A stretch of 64,000 nucleotides of DNA. Origin: Neglectibacter sp. X58 (GTDB taxonomy: Bacteria; Bacillota; Clostridia; Oscillospirales; Acutalibacteraceae). The DNA is taken from positions 62,001-126,000 of the forward strand of contig NZ_QWEO01000003.1 in the NCBI RefSeq assembly GCF_009936035.1, given 5' to 3'. The notes beneath the pieces are model-generated. The model was not told the DNA's origin, did not search any database, and saw nothing but the letters and a program-made list of their open reading frames with translations. Shown in pieces: positions 1 to 9,201 of the stretch; positions within the stretch are counted from its first letter, which is position 1, and every line of letters begins with the position of its first letter. The translations under genes and the position numbers were made by a program.

Positions 1-47
1 CCTTTGCCCGCGGCCAAGCTCCTGCCCTGCCGCGTGTTGCTATGCTT

Positions 48-76
48 ATTGTACCATAATTAGAAGAAAAGTCCAA
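48..76 (-). promoter_or_regulatory. Sigma-A-type promoter reading off the left edge
   Basis: On the minus strand TTGGAC and TACAAT are separated by 17 bp, a good match to the vegetative consensus. It would drive a gene lying beyond the left edge. The remaining bases of 1-178 are AT-rich non-coding DNA in which nothing else is visible. Confidence 0.5.
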
Positions 77-178
77 TGGTTTTTTTCTTTTTTTCATAAA
101 TCCCCATTCCTTCCCGCTAAAAAAGTTACCACCCCCATATAGGCAGGGCAGGAAAAAGCCCTTAAATTCTTTCCTGTT

Positions 179-285
179 TATAGTTAACGCAGTTCAAAAG
201 AGACAGAAACCCTCTTTTGAACCAGGTGGCTCAGCCGCTCAACTTGAAAATCGGGATGTACCGATTTTCAAGTGCGTTTACTATA
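179..285. mobile_element. 107-bp MITE-like element, family A, copy 1
   Basis: The element starts TATAGTTAACGCA and ends with the near-complement TGCGTTTACTATA. It contains an inverted pair TTCAAAAGAG/CTCTTTTGAA and a second inverted pair TTGAAAATCGG/CCGATTTTCAA flanking a GGCTCAGCC core. A second copy of the same length lies in opposite orientation at 38760-38866. No coding capacity is credible. It lies downstream of the nifJ terminator. Confidence 0.8.
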
Positions 286-339
286 TTAGACGGCGGATGG
301 GAAGCTTTGGCAACATGCCTTGAAAAAATTTTTCCCGGC

Positions 340-382
340 AAAAAGCAGAGGGGCCTGCCCGGCGAACCAGACAAGCCCCTCT
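340..382 (-). terminator. Rho-independent terminator of nifJ
   Basis: Reading minus, AGAGGGGC and GGCCCCTCT form a stem over a roughly 20-nt loop, followed by GCTTTTT. It begins about 40 bp after the nifJ stop codon. Confidence 0.75.
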
Positions 383-420
383 TTCAGGAGACATATAGAT
401 TTAAAAGGAAATTTTTCCCA

Positions 421-3400
421 TTATTCCGCCATCTTCTTCAGCTTCGCATACTTCTCTGCTGCATACTTCTCAGCGTTTGCGAACAGCGTCTCGGCGCGCT
501 CCGGGAAGGAACGGGTCAGGCTGTTATAGCGCACTTCGCCCATGATAAAGTCGCGGTAGGAAGCGGAAGGCTCCTTGCTGTCGAGCTGGAAGGGGTTCTC
601 CCCTGCGTCAGCCCGGCGGGGGTCGAAGCGGAAGTTGTGCCAGTAGCCAGCGGCCACGGCCTTCTTCTCTTCTACCATGGAAACGCCCATGCCGCCTTTG
701 ATGCCATGGTTGATGCAGGGCGCGTAAGCCAGGATGATGGAGGGGCCATTGTAGCTCTCAGCCTCGGAGAAGGCTTTGATGCACTGGTTCATGTCGGCGC
801 CCATGGCAACCTGGGCCACGTACACATAGCCATAGCTCATGGCGATAGCCGCCAGATCCTTCTTCTTCTGGGCCTTGCCAGTAGCGGCAAACTGGGCTAC
901 AGAGCCGCAGGGAGTGGACTTGCTGGCCTGTCCGCCGGTGTTGGAGTACACCTCGGTGTCGAACACCAGGATGTTGATGTTCTCGCCGGAAGCCAGGGCA
1001 TGGTCAACGCCGCCGAAGCCGATATCATAGGCCCAGCCGTCGCCGCCCAGAATCCACATGGACTTCTTGGCAAGGTAATCCTTGTCCTTCAAAATCTCCA
1101 GAGCCAGGGTGCAGGCTTCGCAGTCGCAATACTTCTCGCCTGCGGCCTTGCGGGCCTGGGCATGTGCCAGGAACTCGGGAGCCTTGTCACCAAAGACTTC
1201 CTGAGCCTTGGGAGAGCTGGCAAAAGCGATGTTCTCGTCCACAGTCATCACGCCGTTCTCCAGGGCCGCGATATAAGCCTCGGCAGCGGGGCCGTTGGAC
1301 TTGCTGTCCCACATGGTGTCCATCCAGGCTTTGGCGGCTTCCTTGATTTCGGGCACGCAATATTCAATGGCGCACAGCTTCTCGGTCAGCTCCTTGAGGC
1401 GGCCGCGCACGGCGTTCTGGGCCAGGGTCATGCCCAGGCCGAACTCGGCGTTGTCCTCAAACAGGGAGTTTTCCCAAGCGGGGCCGTGGCCCTTCTTGTT
1501 GACAGTGTAGGGAGTGGCAGGTGCGGAACCGCCCCAGATGGAAGAGCAGCCGGTAGCGTTGGCGATAAACATCTTGTCGCCAAAGAGCTGTGTGGCCAGC
1601 TTCGCATAGGGAGTCTCGCCGCAGCCGCCGCAGGCGCCGGAGAACTCCAGCAGGGGCTGCTTGAACTGGCTGCCCTTGACGGAAGTCTCTTTGAACTTCT
1701 CGGAAACAGCTTCCTTAACAGGCAGGTCGATAGCATAGTTGAACACAGCCTGCTGGGGCCGCTGGGAGTCGATGGGGGCCATCTGCAGGGCCTTGGTCTT
1801 GGCGGGGCAGGTGGTCACGCAGGAGCCGCAGCCTGTGCAGTCCAAGGTGGAGATAACCATGGCAAAGTTCATGCCGGGCACGCCTGTCATGGGCTTGCTC
1901 TTAATGGCCTCAGGCGCGTTCTTCACTTCCTCATCGGTCATGGCGATGGGACGGATAACGGCATGGGGGCACACATAGGAGCACTGGTTGCACTGGATGC
2001 AGTTTTCCGGAATCCACTGGGGCACGTCCACAGCCACGCCGCGCTTCTCGTAAGCGGCGGTGCCCTGGGGGCTGGTGCCGTCGGCATACTTCTCGAAGGT
2101 GGAGACGGGCAGATCCTTGCCGTGGAAGGAGTTCACGGGGAACACCACGTTGTTGACATAATCCACCAGCTCCTGACGGCTGCCTGTGGCAACCTTCTTC
2201 TGGCTGTCGTCTACAGCGTCCTTCCAGGCGGCGGGCACGTCTACCTTCACATAGCCGGTAGCGCCACGGTCGATAGCGTCGTGGTTCATCTTGACCACGG
2301 CCTCGCCCTTGCGTCCATAGGACTTCTGGGCCGCGTCCTTCATATACTGGATGGCATCCTCAGCGGGGATGATCTTGGCGATGGAGAAGAAAGCGGACTG
2401 GAGCACGGTGTTGGTGCGGGTGCCCAGGCCCAGCTCCTTGCCGATGGCAAAGGCGTCGATGGTGTAGAAGTTGATGTCATTGTCGGCAATGAACTTCTTC
2501 ACCTTGCCGGGCAGGCGGTCGTTGAGCTCCTCGGCGTTCCAGGCGCAGTTGAGCAGGAAGCTGCCGCCCTTCTTCAGATCCTGCACCATGTCATAAGTCT
2601 CCAGGTAAGCAGGGTTGGAGCAGGCCACGAAGTCCGCCTTGGAGATATAGTAGGTGGACTTGATGGGGGTGTGGCCGAAGCGCAGGTGGCTGATGGTAAG
2701 TCCCCCGGACTTCTTGGAGTCATAGTCGAAGTAGCCCTGGGCATACATGTCGGTGTGGTCGCCGATGATCTTGATGGAGTTCTTGTTGGCGCCCACAGTG
2801 CCGTCGGAACCCAGGCCCCAGAACTTGCAGGAGGTGGTGCCCGCGGGAGCGGTATCCGGGTCTTCCTTCACTTCCAGAGACAGATGGGTCACATCGTCCA
2901 CAATGCCGATGGTGAAGCGCTTCTTGGGTTCGGCGCTCTCCATGTTGCGGTATACGGCGATGATGTCGCTGGGCTTGGTGTCCTTGCTGCCCAGGCCGTA
3001 GCGGCCGGAGTATACGGGGCACACGCCGAACTGGGTGCCGTTGATGGCGGCCAGCACGTCCAGGTACAGAGGCTCGCCGATGGAGCCGGGCTCCTTGGTG
3101 CGGTCCAGCACGGAGATGGTCTTCACCGTCTCAGGCAGCACGTCCAGCAGGTACTTTGCCACGAAGGGGCGGTACAGGTGGACTTTCACCAGGCCAACCT
3201 TCTCCCCGGCGGCCATCAGGTAGTCGATGACTTCCTCGATAGTCTCGCAGGCGGAACCCATGGCGATGATGACCTTGTCGGCATCGGGAGCGCCGTAATA
3301 GTTGAAGGGCTTGTAATCTGTGCCGATCTTCTCGTTGACCCTGTTCATGTAGTCAACCACAACCTGGGGCACAGCGTCATAATACTTGTTGCAGGCTTCA

Positions 3401-4086
3401 CGGGCCTGGAAGAAGATGTCGCCGTTCTGGGCCTGGCCCCGGAGCACGGGGTGCTCAGGATTCAGGGCATTACGGCGGAACTCGTTTACAGCGTCCCAGT
3501 CCAGCATCTCGCCCAGATCCTCATAGTCCCAGGTCTCGATCTTCTGCACTTCGTGGGAGGTGCGGAAACCGTCAAAGAAATGGAGGAAAGGCACCTTGCC
3601 CTTAATGGCGGACAGGTGGGCCACAGCGCCCAGATCCATAACCTCCTGGGGGGAGTTGGCGCACAGCATGGCATAGCCGGTCTGGCGGCAGGCATACACG
3701 TCGGAGTGGTCGCCGAAGATGTTCAGGGCATGGGTGGCCACGGTACGGGCGGAGACGTGGATGACGCTGGGTAGCAGCTCGCCGGCGATCTTGTACATGT
3801 TGGGGATCATCAGCAGCAGGCCCTGGCTGGCTGTGTAGGTGGTGGTCAGCGCGCCGGCGGCAAGGGAGCCGTGGACAGCGCCGGCGGCGCCGGCCTCAGA
3901 CTGCATCTCGGTGACGCGCACCTCACGGCCGAACAGGTTCTTCCGCCCGGCGGCGGCATACTTGTCGGTTTCGTCAGCCATCACGGAAGAGGGCGTGATG
4001 GGGTAGATGGCGGCAACGTCTGTAAAGGCATAAGAGACATGCGCGGCGGCGTTGTTGCCATCCATGGTTTTCATTTTTCTTGCCAT
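421..4086 (-). CDS. nifJ: Pyruvate:ferredoxin (flavodoxin) oxidoreductase
   Basis: Cytosolic enzyme that converts pyruvate and CoA to acetyl-CoA and CO2 and passes the electrons to ferredoxin or flavodoxin. The 1221 residues contain every domain of the single-chain family. The N-terminal domain opens with YPITPSS near residue 29. Two 4Fe-4S motifs, CIQCNQCSYVCP near 694 and CTGCGSCVTTCP near 750, are present. A further cysteine pair CGGCGE lies near 820, and the thiamine diphosphate region GGDGWAYDIG lies near 1015. The start follows AAAAGGAGG at good spacing. It is monocistronic, with its own promoter and terminator. A very long open frame on the opposite strand is a by-product of GC-rich codon use. 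Confidence 0.97.
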   Translation of the reverse strand: MARKMKTMDGNNAAAHVSYAFTDVAAIYPITPSSVMADETDKYAAAGRKNLFGREVRVTEMQSEAGAAGAVHGSLAAGALTTTYTASQGLLLMIPNMYKIAGELLPSVIHVSARTVATHALNIFGDHSDVYACRQTGYAMLCANSPQEVMDLGAVAHLSAIKGKVPFLHFFDGFRTSHEVQKIETWDYEDLGEMLDWDAVNEFRRNALNPEHPVLRGQAQNGDIFFQAREACNKYYDAVPQVVVDYMNRVNEKIGTDYKPFNYYGAPDADKVIIAMGSACETIEEVIDYLMAAGEKVGLVKVHLYRPFVAKYLLDVLPETVKTISVLDRTKEPGSIGEPLYLDVLAAINGTQFGVCPVYSGRYGLGSKDTKPSDIIAVYRNMESAEPKKRFTIGIVDDVTHLSLEVKEDPDTAPAGTTSCKFWGLGSDGTVGANKNSIKIIGDHTDMYAQGYFDYDSKKSGGLTISHLRFGHTPIKSTYYISKADFVACSNPAYLETYDMVQDLKKGGSFLLNCAWNAEELNDRLPGKVKKFIADNDINFYTIDAFAIGKELGLGTRTNTVLQSAFFSIAKIIPAEDAIQYMKDAAQKSYGRKGEAVVKMNHDAIDRGATGYVKVDVPAAWKDAVDDSQKKVATGSRQELVDYVNNVVFPVNSFHGKDLPVSTFEKYADGTSPQGTAAYEKRGVAVDVPQWIPENCIQCNQCSYVCPHAVIRPIAMTDEEVKNAPEAIKSKPMTGVPGMNFAMVISTLDCTGCGSCVTTCPAKTKALQMAPIDSQRPQQAVFNYAIDLPVKEAVSEKFKETSVKGSQFKQPLLEFSGACGGCGETPYAKLATQLFGDKMFIANATGCSSIWGGSAPATPYTVNKKGHGPAWENSLFEDNAEFGLGMTLAQNAVRGRLKELTEKLCAIEYCVPEIKEAAKAWMDTMWDSKSNGPAAEAYIAALENGVMTVDENIAFASSPKAQEVFGDKAPEFLAHAQARKAAGEKYCDCEACTLALEILKDKDYLAKKSMWILGGDGWAYDIGFGGVDHALASGENINILVFDTEVYSNTGGQASKSTPCGSVAQFAATGKAQKKKDLAAIAMSYGYVYVAQVAMGADMNQCIKAFSEAESYNGPSIILAYAPCINHGIKGGMGVSMVEEKKAVAAGYWHNFRFDPRRADAGENPFQLDSKEPSASYRDFIMGEVRYNSLTRSFPERAETLFANAEKYAAEKYAKLKKMAE

Positions 4087-4175
4087 AATAACGATTTCCT
4101 CCTTTTAGGATGATCGGAACTGCTCCATCGGGCATTTGGGCGCGACAAAACGCCGGGACATGCCCGTGTTGTTTT

Positions 4176-4204
4176 ATTCTACCATTTTTTTCGAGTGCTG
4201 TAAA
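4176..4204 (-). promoter_or_regulatory. Probable nifJ promoter
   Basis: TTTACA, 17 bp, TAGAAT on the minus strand, about 85 bp upstream of the nifJ start. The leader between them shows no obvious riboswitch. Confidence 0.6.
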
Positions 4205-4321
4205 GGCAAAAATCAGCCTTTTGCAAAATTTTTACGGAAGGCTGCGGGGCTCATCCTGCCTGCCGCGCTTTTCCTCATTATTGCAGAAACAGGACGGCTT
4301 CCCCGCCCCCTCCCGCTTTGT

Positions 4322-4564
4322 TTACGGTTTCTTTTCCAAACTTTTCAAAATCCTCCGGCCTGCCTCCTGGGAAACGAGATCCGGCAAAGCCGCCACATAG
4401 ACGCACCCACAGAACCCGCACACCGCGCACAGCACCAAGCCGATGGCGCGAACCCTCCCGCGGCCATAGCCTTTGTCCTCCATAGCCTGGTTCATAGCTA
4501 TGACAATCGTAATGTGGACTGCCAGCGCCAGTATCACCAGCGCAATTATAAAACCTGTGCTCAT
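4322..4564 (-). CDS. Small two-helix membrane protein, unknown function
   Basis: An 80-residue protein with a hydrophobic segment at about residues 5-24, a short basic loop (GYGRGRVR) and a second segment at about 39-58 containing several cysteines (LCAVCGFCGC). It ends in a basic tail. The ATG chosen is preceded by AAAGGGGACAGG, and the longer in-frame extension upstream has no ribosome binding site. It is transcribed divergently from the XRE pair and has its own promoter. No family is recognised. The cysteine pairs could bind metal or form disulfides, but that is speculation. Confidence 0.65.
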   Translation of the reverse strand: MSTGFIIALVILALAVHITIVIAMNQAMEDKGYGRGRVRAIGLVLCAVCGFCGCVYVAALPDLVSQEAGRRILKSLEKKP

Positions 4565-4601
4565 GTTCCTGTCCCCTTTCTGGAATAAAAATCTCCCAAT
4601 T

Positions 4602-4631
4602 ATCATAAACCATTTTGGTATCTATTGTCAA
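4602..4631 (-). promoter_or_regulatory. Promoter for the small membrane protein
   Basis: TTGACA, 18 bp, TATGAT on the minus strand, about 40 bp upstream of the chosen start. Confidence 0.6.
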
Positions 4632-4694
4632 TATGCCATTTTGTCATGTCTATACTTTCTGGTAAAGACCCAATACAAAAATGGGAGATGGACT

Positions 4695-4937
4695 ATGCTT
4701 CAGAGGATAAAAGACTTACGGGAAGATCATGATTTATTCCAAAAGGACGTGGCGGCATACCTGCAATGCTCGCAGGTATGCTATTCCCGCTACGAACGCG
4801 GTGACCGTGAGATTCCTTTAAATGTGCTCATCAAATTGAGCCAGTTTTATAACACCAGCACAGACTATTTGTTGGGCCTCACCGATGAGCCAAAGCCTTA
4901 CCCAAGAAGGCCCCCTAAAAAGACCTATCTGCCGTAA
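4695..4937 (+). CDS. XRE-family helix-turn-helix regulator, copy 1
   Basis: An 80-residue Cro/CI-type DNA-binding protein. The HTH spans about residues 4-60 (KDLREDHDLFQKDVAAYLQ then SQVCYSRYERG), followed by the conserved IPLNVLIKLSQFYNTSTDYLLG segment and a proline-rich basic tail. The start is set by GGGAGATGG just upstream. Longer in-frame upstream sequence overlaps the divergent promoter. It is followed 26 bp later by a paralogue of similar length, so the two form one transcription unit and may heterodimerise (inference). Confidence 0.85.
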   Translation: MLQRIKDLREDHDLFQKDVAAYLQCSQVCYSRYERGDREIPLNVLIKLSQFYNTSTDYLLGLTDEPKPYPRRPPKKTYLP

Positions 4938-4963
4938 GACAGTTAAGGAGGGAGGGCGTATTT

Positions 4964-5194
4964 ATGTACCAGAAGATTCGGGATTTGCGTGAAGATATGG
5001 ACTTGAAGCAGCAGGCTTTAGCAACCTACCTCCACTGTACACAAGCTTGCTACTCAAATTATGAACTGGGCTATCGGGACATTCCTACAGAAGTGCTCAT
5101 CAAACTCAGCGAATTTTACAACACCAGCGTGGATTACCTGCTGGAACTAACTGACGAGCCAAAGCCTTATCCCCGGAAAAAGCGCAGACGCTAA
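4964..5194 (+). CDS. XRE-family helix-turn-helix regulator, copy 2
   Basis: A 76-residue paralogue of the preceding gene. It shares the KIRDLREDMDLKQ opening, the VLIKLSEFYNTSVDYLL segment and the TDEPKPYPR end. The ribosome binding site is GGAGGGAGG. The DNA-recognition part differs more (TQACYSNYELGYR against SQVCYSRYERGDR), so the two may read different half-sites. A strong terminator follows directly. Confidence 0.85.
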   Translation: MYQKIRDLREDMDLKQQALATYLHCTQACYSNYELGYRDIPTEVLIKLSEFYNTSVDYLLELTDEPKPYPRKKRRR

Positions 5195-5230
5195 AAAGGG
5201 TGGCAGCTATGCTGCCACCCTTTTTATTTT
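5193..5230 (+). terminator. Terminator of the XRE pair
   Basis: GGGTGGCAGC and GCTGCCACCC form a perfect 10-bp stem with a three-base loop, followed by a T-rich run. The A-run on the other side lets it also act for the minus-strand gene ending nearby. Confidence 0.9.
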
Positions 5231-5245
5231 CAACAAGTTTTAAGG

Positions 5246-6229
5246 TTAAGCCCATTTAAAAAAGGGCTTACAGGGTGTGGGACGCTCTCCCACGACTTTA
5301 CGCAAAATCCTGTGATAACCTGGCTCATCCTTCTCCGGCTGGGTGACAGCCTCCAAAAGGCCCGCCCGGATAAAGGCTTCTATGCGCCTTGCCACCCAGC
5401 CGTCGCCTATCCCCAGCCGGTATCTGCCCAGCACGCGCCCCACCACCACAGCCTCCTGGAATTCCCTGCCCTGAACCGCGATTTCCCGGGCAATAAAGGG
5501 GTCGTAAAACTCCTCCGGCACGCTTACCAGCCGGCCGTTCACCACCGCCCGCAGCGGCGCGTTTTCCTCCTGCAGCTCCCCCCAGCGGTTTTGGAGCATC
5601 CTGGCCCAGGCCGTGGAAAGCTTCCTCCCCTCCCCCGCCAGCCGCCCCCACTGATGCGGCTCCGCCTCCGCCCAGGACTGGTACGCCGTCAGCGTCCCCG
5701 CTTCCCACTCCCTGCATGGCGGCAGGGGCACGCAGGTGCATGAGAGGCTTTCCAGCCCCAAAGGCCGGAGCTGTTCCAAGAGCCAGCAGAGGCCGCAGGC
5801 TTCGTCCGGGCTTCCGCTGGCCCACACCCGGAAAGGCTCTCCCAGGGCAGCCCCCTCTAAAAGCCGCTTCAGGCTCTGCCGCCCGGTTTCCGCCATTGCC
5901 TGTGCCGCTTCCGCCCCTTCCGGGCAGGTTCCCAGAAGCTCTTTCAGCACCTGCTCCCGCTGGGGGCCTATGTCCTCTCCAGAAATGTCCCCCACGCTTT
6001 CGCACAGGGGGAAGCACAGCACGTCTCCAGGGCTTCCCTCCAGAGGCACAGCCTGTTCCCAGGCCCTGCGCTCTTGCTCCCGGGCCTGCTGTATTAGCGC
6101 ACGCTGTTCCGCTTTTGTCAGGCCGTCTCCCCCGATAATGCCTATAACGTGGCTTTCTGTCACGTCTTTGCGGGCCAGGGCGCATTTCAGGCTTCCGGCG
6201 GCGCTATCGCTGAACACAACCTCCATCAT
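5246..6229 (-). CDS. DUF1835-family protein
   Basis: A 327-residue protein resembling DUF1835 proteins. The N-terminus MMEVVFSDSAAGSLKCA and the segment EGSPGDVLCFPLCESVGDI are typical. A C-terminal region (about 190-320) contains the AWARMLQNRWGELQEENAPLR and FYDPFIA segments seen in the DUF3658 partner domain. The biochemical function of the family is not established. The start follows GAGGAGGG. The last dozen residues (ERPTPCKPFFKWA) appear to be encoded by a hairpin-rich repeat rather than by conserved protein sequence, so the true C-terminus may have been replaced. It is monocistronic and oriented away from the next gene. Confidence 0.8.
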   Translation of the reverse strand: MMEVVFSDSAAGSLKCALARKDVTESHVIGIIGGDGLTKAEQRALIQQAREQERRAWEQAVPLEGSPGDVLCFPLCESVGDISGEDIGPQREQVLKELLGTCPEGAEAAQAMAETGRQSLKRLLEGAALGEPFRVWASGSPDEACGLCWLLEQLRPLGLESLSCTCVPLPPCREWEAGTLTAYQSWAEAEPHQWGRLAGEGRKLSTAWARMLQNRWGELQEENAPLRAVVNGRLVSVPEEFYDPFIAREIAVQGREFQEAVVVGRVLGRYRLGIGDGWVARRIEAFIRAGLLEAVTQPEKDEPGYHRILRKVVGERPTPCKPFFKWA

Positions 6230-6355
6230 GGCTGTTTCCCTCCTCTTAGCTCCGTTTATTAATTATTAGTATAGCATTTTTAACGGGCACAGGCAAGGAA
6301 AGCCGCGCTTTTTAAGCTTTTTAAACAGTATATCATGCCCTTTTGCGGAGAACAT

Positions 6356-6384
6356 TTGACAAACCCTGGCCTTTCCTGTAAAAT
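6356..6384 (+). promoter_or_regulatory. Consensus sigma-A promoter
   Basis: A perfect TTGACA, 17 bp, TAAAAT, about 45 bp upstream of the CorC-like gene. Confidence 0.85.
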
Positions 6385-6429
6385 AAACGCAAAGCAACTA
6401 AATTTCACCCCGAAAGGAGTTTCCTTTTC

Positions 6430-7752
6430 ATGCCTCCCGAACCTGACGGTACGCTTGCCGTTTCCACTGTGCTCACAGTCTTATGCCTGCTGCTTGCCGC
6501 GCTGTACGCGGCGGGGGAATCTGCTGTGGGGTGCTTATCCCCCTCCCAGGTGAAAAAAGACGCTGAGTCCGGCGACAAAAAGGCTCAAACCCTCCTAAAG
6601 GTTTTGCAGGCCCAAAATGGCGCCGTTACCCCCTTGCAGCTAGGGCTTTTCTTTTGCGGGCTTTTAGGGCTGAGCTTGTGCATCAGCGGCTTCTGGCCCC
6701 CGGCCCAAGAGGGCCTGCAGCCTTTGAAGCTGGCCCCTGTCCTCTCCTGCCTGCTGGTATCCCTGTGTTACATGCTGGTGTTTTTCCTCTTTGCCGATCT
6801 GCTCCCTAAAAAGAGCGCCCGCCACGGGGCTGAAAGCTTTTGTAAGCGCTGGGCCAGCCTTATCTGGGTGCTTTCCTGTCTGGCGCGGCCCCTGCTCCTG
6901 CTTTCCACCTGGATTGCAAACGGCCTTTTGCGCCTGTTCCACATCGATCCCCATGCCCTGGAGGACGCTATGACCGAGGAGGAAATCCTCCAGATGGTGG
7001 GCAAGGGCGAGGAGCGGGGCGTTATTGAGGAGACAGAAAAGGATATGATAGCCAATATACTGGACTTTAATGACACCACCGCCGGGGAAACCATGACACA
7101 CCGCACAGACATTATCGCTGTGGAGGACACCGCCCCTATCCGGGAGCTGGTGGAAGCTGCCGTAGAGCATGGGTGTTCCCGCCTGCCGGTATACCATGAG
7201 GATATCGACTCTGTGGTGGGCATCTGCTATGCCAAGGATTTGCTGCCCTATGTAGGGGCGGACATCCCCCAGGGCCTCTCCCTTACAGACTTTATGCGCC
7301 CTGCCTACTTTATCCCGGAAACAAAGAAGTGCAGTTCCCTTTTTACGGAAATGACGGAGCGCAAGGTGCAGATAGCCATTGTGGTGGATGAATACGGCGG
7401 CACGGCAGGGCTTATTACCCTGGAAGATCTGATGGAATCCATTGTGGGGAACATACAGGACGAGTATGACAACGAGGAGGACGAATTTTTCCGACTCTCC
7501 GAGAGGGCCTTTACAGTGGACGGTTCTGCCGCCATTGACGAGGTGTCGGATTTGGCCGGGGTGGAGCTGCCCGAAGGAGACTATGACACCATCGCCGGGC
7601 TTGTAACAGAGTTGCTGGGCCGCATCCCCAAGGAAGGGGAGCGCCCCCAGGTGCAGGTGGCGGGGCTGACGGTTACCGTACTGAAAATTGAGGATCAGCG
7701 CCTTTCCCGGCTGCTGCTGGTAAAGGATCTTCCTGTCCCCCAGGAGAAATAG
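6430..7752 (+). CDS. Hemolysin/CorC/CNNM-family transporter
   Basis: A 440-residue membrane protein of the family thought to handle divalent cations such as Mg2+ or Co2+. An N-terminal DUF21 domain with about four membrane segments covers residues 10-190. A pair of CBS domains follows at about 200-330 (MTHRTDIIAVEDTAPI; VVDEYGGTAGLITLEDLMESIVG), then a C-terminal CorC_HlyC domain at about 345-430 (VDGSAAIDEVSDL, TIAGLVTELLGRIP). The ATG lies after GAAAGGAG. Domain order and length are normal for the family. Some members are called hemolysins by tradition, and nothing here indicates a toxin. Confidence 0.9.
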   Translation: MPPEPDGTLAVSTVLTVLCLLLAALYAAGESAVGCLSPSQVKKDAESGDKKAQTLLKVLQAQNGAVTPLQLGLFFCGLLGLSLCISGFWPPAQEGLQPLKLAPVLSCLLVSLCYMLVFFLFADLLPKKSARHGAESFCKRWASLIWVLSCLARPLLLLSTWIANGLLRLFHIDPHALEDAMTEEEILQMVGKGEERGVIEETEKDMIANILDFNDTTAGETMTHRTDIIAVEDTAPIRELVEAAVEHGCSRLPVYHEDIDSVVGICYAKDLLPYVGADIPQGLSLTDFMRPAYFIPETKKCSSLFTEMTERKVQIAIVVDEYGGTAGLITLEDLMESIVGNIQDEYDNEEDEFFRLSERAFTVDGSAAIDEVSDLAGVELPEGDYDTIAGLVTELLGRIPKEGERPQVQVAGLTVTVLKIEDQRLSRLLLVKDLPVPQEK

Positions 7753-7770
7753 ATGTCCGCTTAAAAGCTT

Positions 7771-7810
7771 AAAGGCAAGACAGACCCTGGCGGTTTGTCT
7801 TGCCTTTTTA
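7771..7810 (+). terminator. Terminator after the CorC-like gene
   Basis: GGCAAGACA and TGTCTTGCC form a 9-bp stem followed by TTTTT. Confidence 0.85.
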
Positions 7811-7904
7811 GTGCTGTGCAGCCTGCTATTAAAGTTATCAATAAAAGAACCGTTCAAAAGAAGCCTACTGCTGCTGACGAAGAAAAGCGCTTTAAAAAAT
7901 ACGG

Positions 7905-9113
7905 TTATGCGGTCTTTTGAAAACGCCGGGAAAGAAGCAGGCACAGGATAAGCACCATGGGGAACAGGGCTGCCCCCAGCATACCGGCCTTCAATCCCCA
8001 CTGCTCCCCGCGTCCCAGCCCCAGGGCGATGTCGCTTACAGCGCCTGTAAGGGCAGGGCCTAAGGAGCAGCCGATGTCCCCGCACACTGCCAGCACGCCA
8101 AACATGGCCGTGCCCCCTTTGGGATAGGCGGCGGCAGTGGCGCTGAGAACCCCGGGCCACATCAGGCTGATGGAAAACCCACACAGGGAACAGCACAGCA
8201 GGGAAACCAGGGGTATGGAAAACAGGGCTGCTCCCAGATAGCACCCTGCGCAGAGGCAGGCGGTACACAGCAAGGCCCGGTTTAAATCCAGCTTTTCCCC
8301 CCAGATTCCGTAAATAGTACGCCCAATCCCCATGAATACGGCGAAAAGGCAGGGGCCAAGCAGATCGCCCATGACCTTGGGCACCCCCAGGGCCTTTTCC
8401 GCGAAAAGGGAACTCCACTGGCTCATGGCCAGCTCGGAGGCCCCGGCGCACAGCATAAGCATCATGGCGGTTATAAAAACGCCGGATCGGAACAGGGTTT
8501 TTAAGGGGGACTTTTCCTCCTCCGGCACAGTAGGCCGCAGGGGCACTGTGGCAAAGGCCACGCAGTTATAGGCAGGCAGCAAGGCCCAGAAAAGGGGCAG
8601 CACCCACCACAGCCCCTCTCCCAGCAGGCGCACTGCCAGGGTGGTCAGCAGCACCACTGCCACCTGGCCCCAGCAGTAGAAGGAGTGGAGCAGGCTCATT
8701 TTGGCGTCCTTGGCGTCTGAGGGCAGGGAGTCGATAATGGGGCTAATAATCACCTCTACCATGCCGCCGCCAATGGCGCTGACCGCCGTGGCGATGGCAA
8801 GGCCCGCAAAGGGAGAAGGCAGCACCCGGGGCAGAAGCCCCAGCAGCGTAAGCCCTAAAGCGCTGCACACATGGGCCATGACAGCGGCGGCCCGGTAGCC
8901 CATTTTGTCGACAAAGCGCACGCACAGCAGGTCTACCAGGATTTGGGTGACAAAGTTAAAGAGGATCAGGGAGGAAATCATGGCGTAGGAAACGCCGAAT
9001 TCCTTTTGGAAAATGACGAAAAGCAGGGGGCTTATGTTGTTGACAATCCCTTGGACAATGTATCCCCGGTAACAGGCCATCCGGGTGCTTTTATAGGAGA
9101 TGGTTTCAGGCAT
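7905..9113 (-). CDS. Major facilitator superfamily transporter
   Basis: A 402-residue protein with about 12 hydrophobic helices and the MFS loop between helices 2 and 3 (VRFVDKMGYRAAAV). The substrate cannot be read from the sequence. The overall look (SPIIDSLPSDAKDAKMSLLHSFYCWGQ) is that of the FucP/sugar-like MFS proteins found in Clostridia. The start at MPETISYKS is preferred over an in-frame ATG 11 codons earlier because AAAGGA sits 8 bp before it. It is convergent with the preceding gene and separated from it by a terminator. Confidence 0.88.
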   Translation of the reverse strand: MPETISYKSTRMACYRGYIVQGIVNNISPLLFVIFQKEFGVSYAMISSLILFNFVTQILVDLLCVRFVDKMGYRAAAVMAHVCSALGLTLLGLLPRVLPSPFAGLAIATAVSAIGGGMVEVIISPIIDSLPSDAKDAKMSLLHSFYCWGQVAVVLLTTLAVRLLGEGLWWVLPLFWALLPAYNCVAFATVPLRPTVPEEEKSPLKTLFRSGVFITAMMLMLCAGASELAMSQWSSLFAEKALGVPKVMGDLLGPCLFAVFMGIGRTIYGIWGEKLDLNRALLCTACLCAGCYLGAALFSIPLVSLLCCSLCGFSISLMWPGVLSATAAAYPKGGTAMFGVLAVCGDIGCSLGPALTGAVSDIALGLGRGEQWGLKAGMLGAALFPMVLILCLLLSRRFQKTA

Positions 9114-9201
9114 AAAGGCAGTCCTTTCCCGGTCATTTTGAAGCATACTATTCTATTATAGTCAAAAACCGGAAATTTGGGAACTGCCTGGAGCCAGAAA
9201 A

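Noticed and set aside
217-3774. A 1185-codon open frame on the plus strand opposite nifJ
   Set aside because: It is the mirror of a GC-rich, strongly biased gene. The translation is Gly/Ala/His/Leu-rich without any domain, and nifJ on the other strand is unmistakable.
6664-8451. A 595-codon minus-strand frame across the CorC-like and MFS genes
   Set aside because: It spans a terminator and two clear genes, has no ribosome binding site and no recognisable domain.
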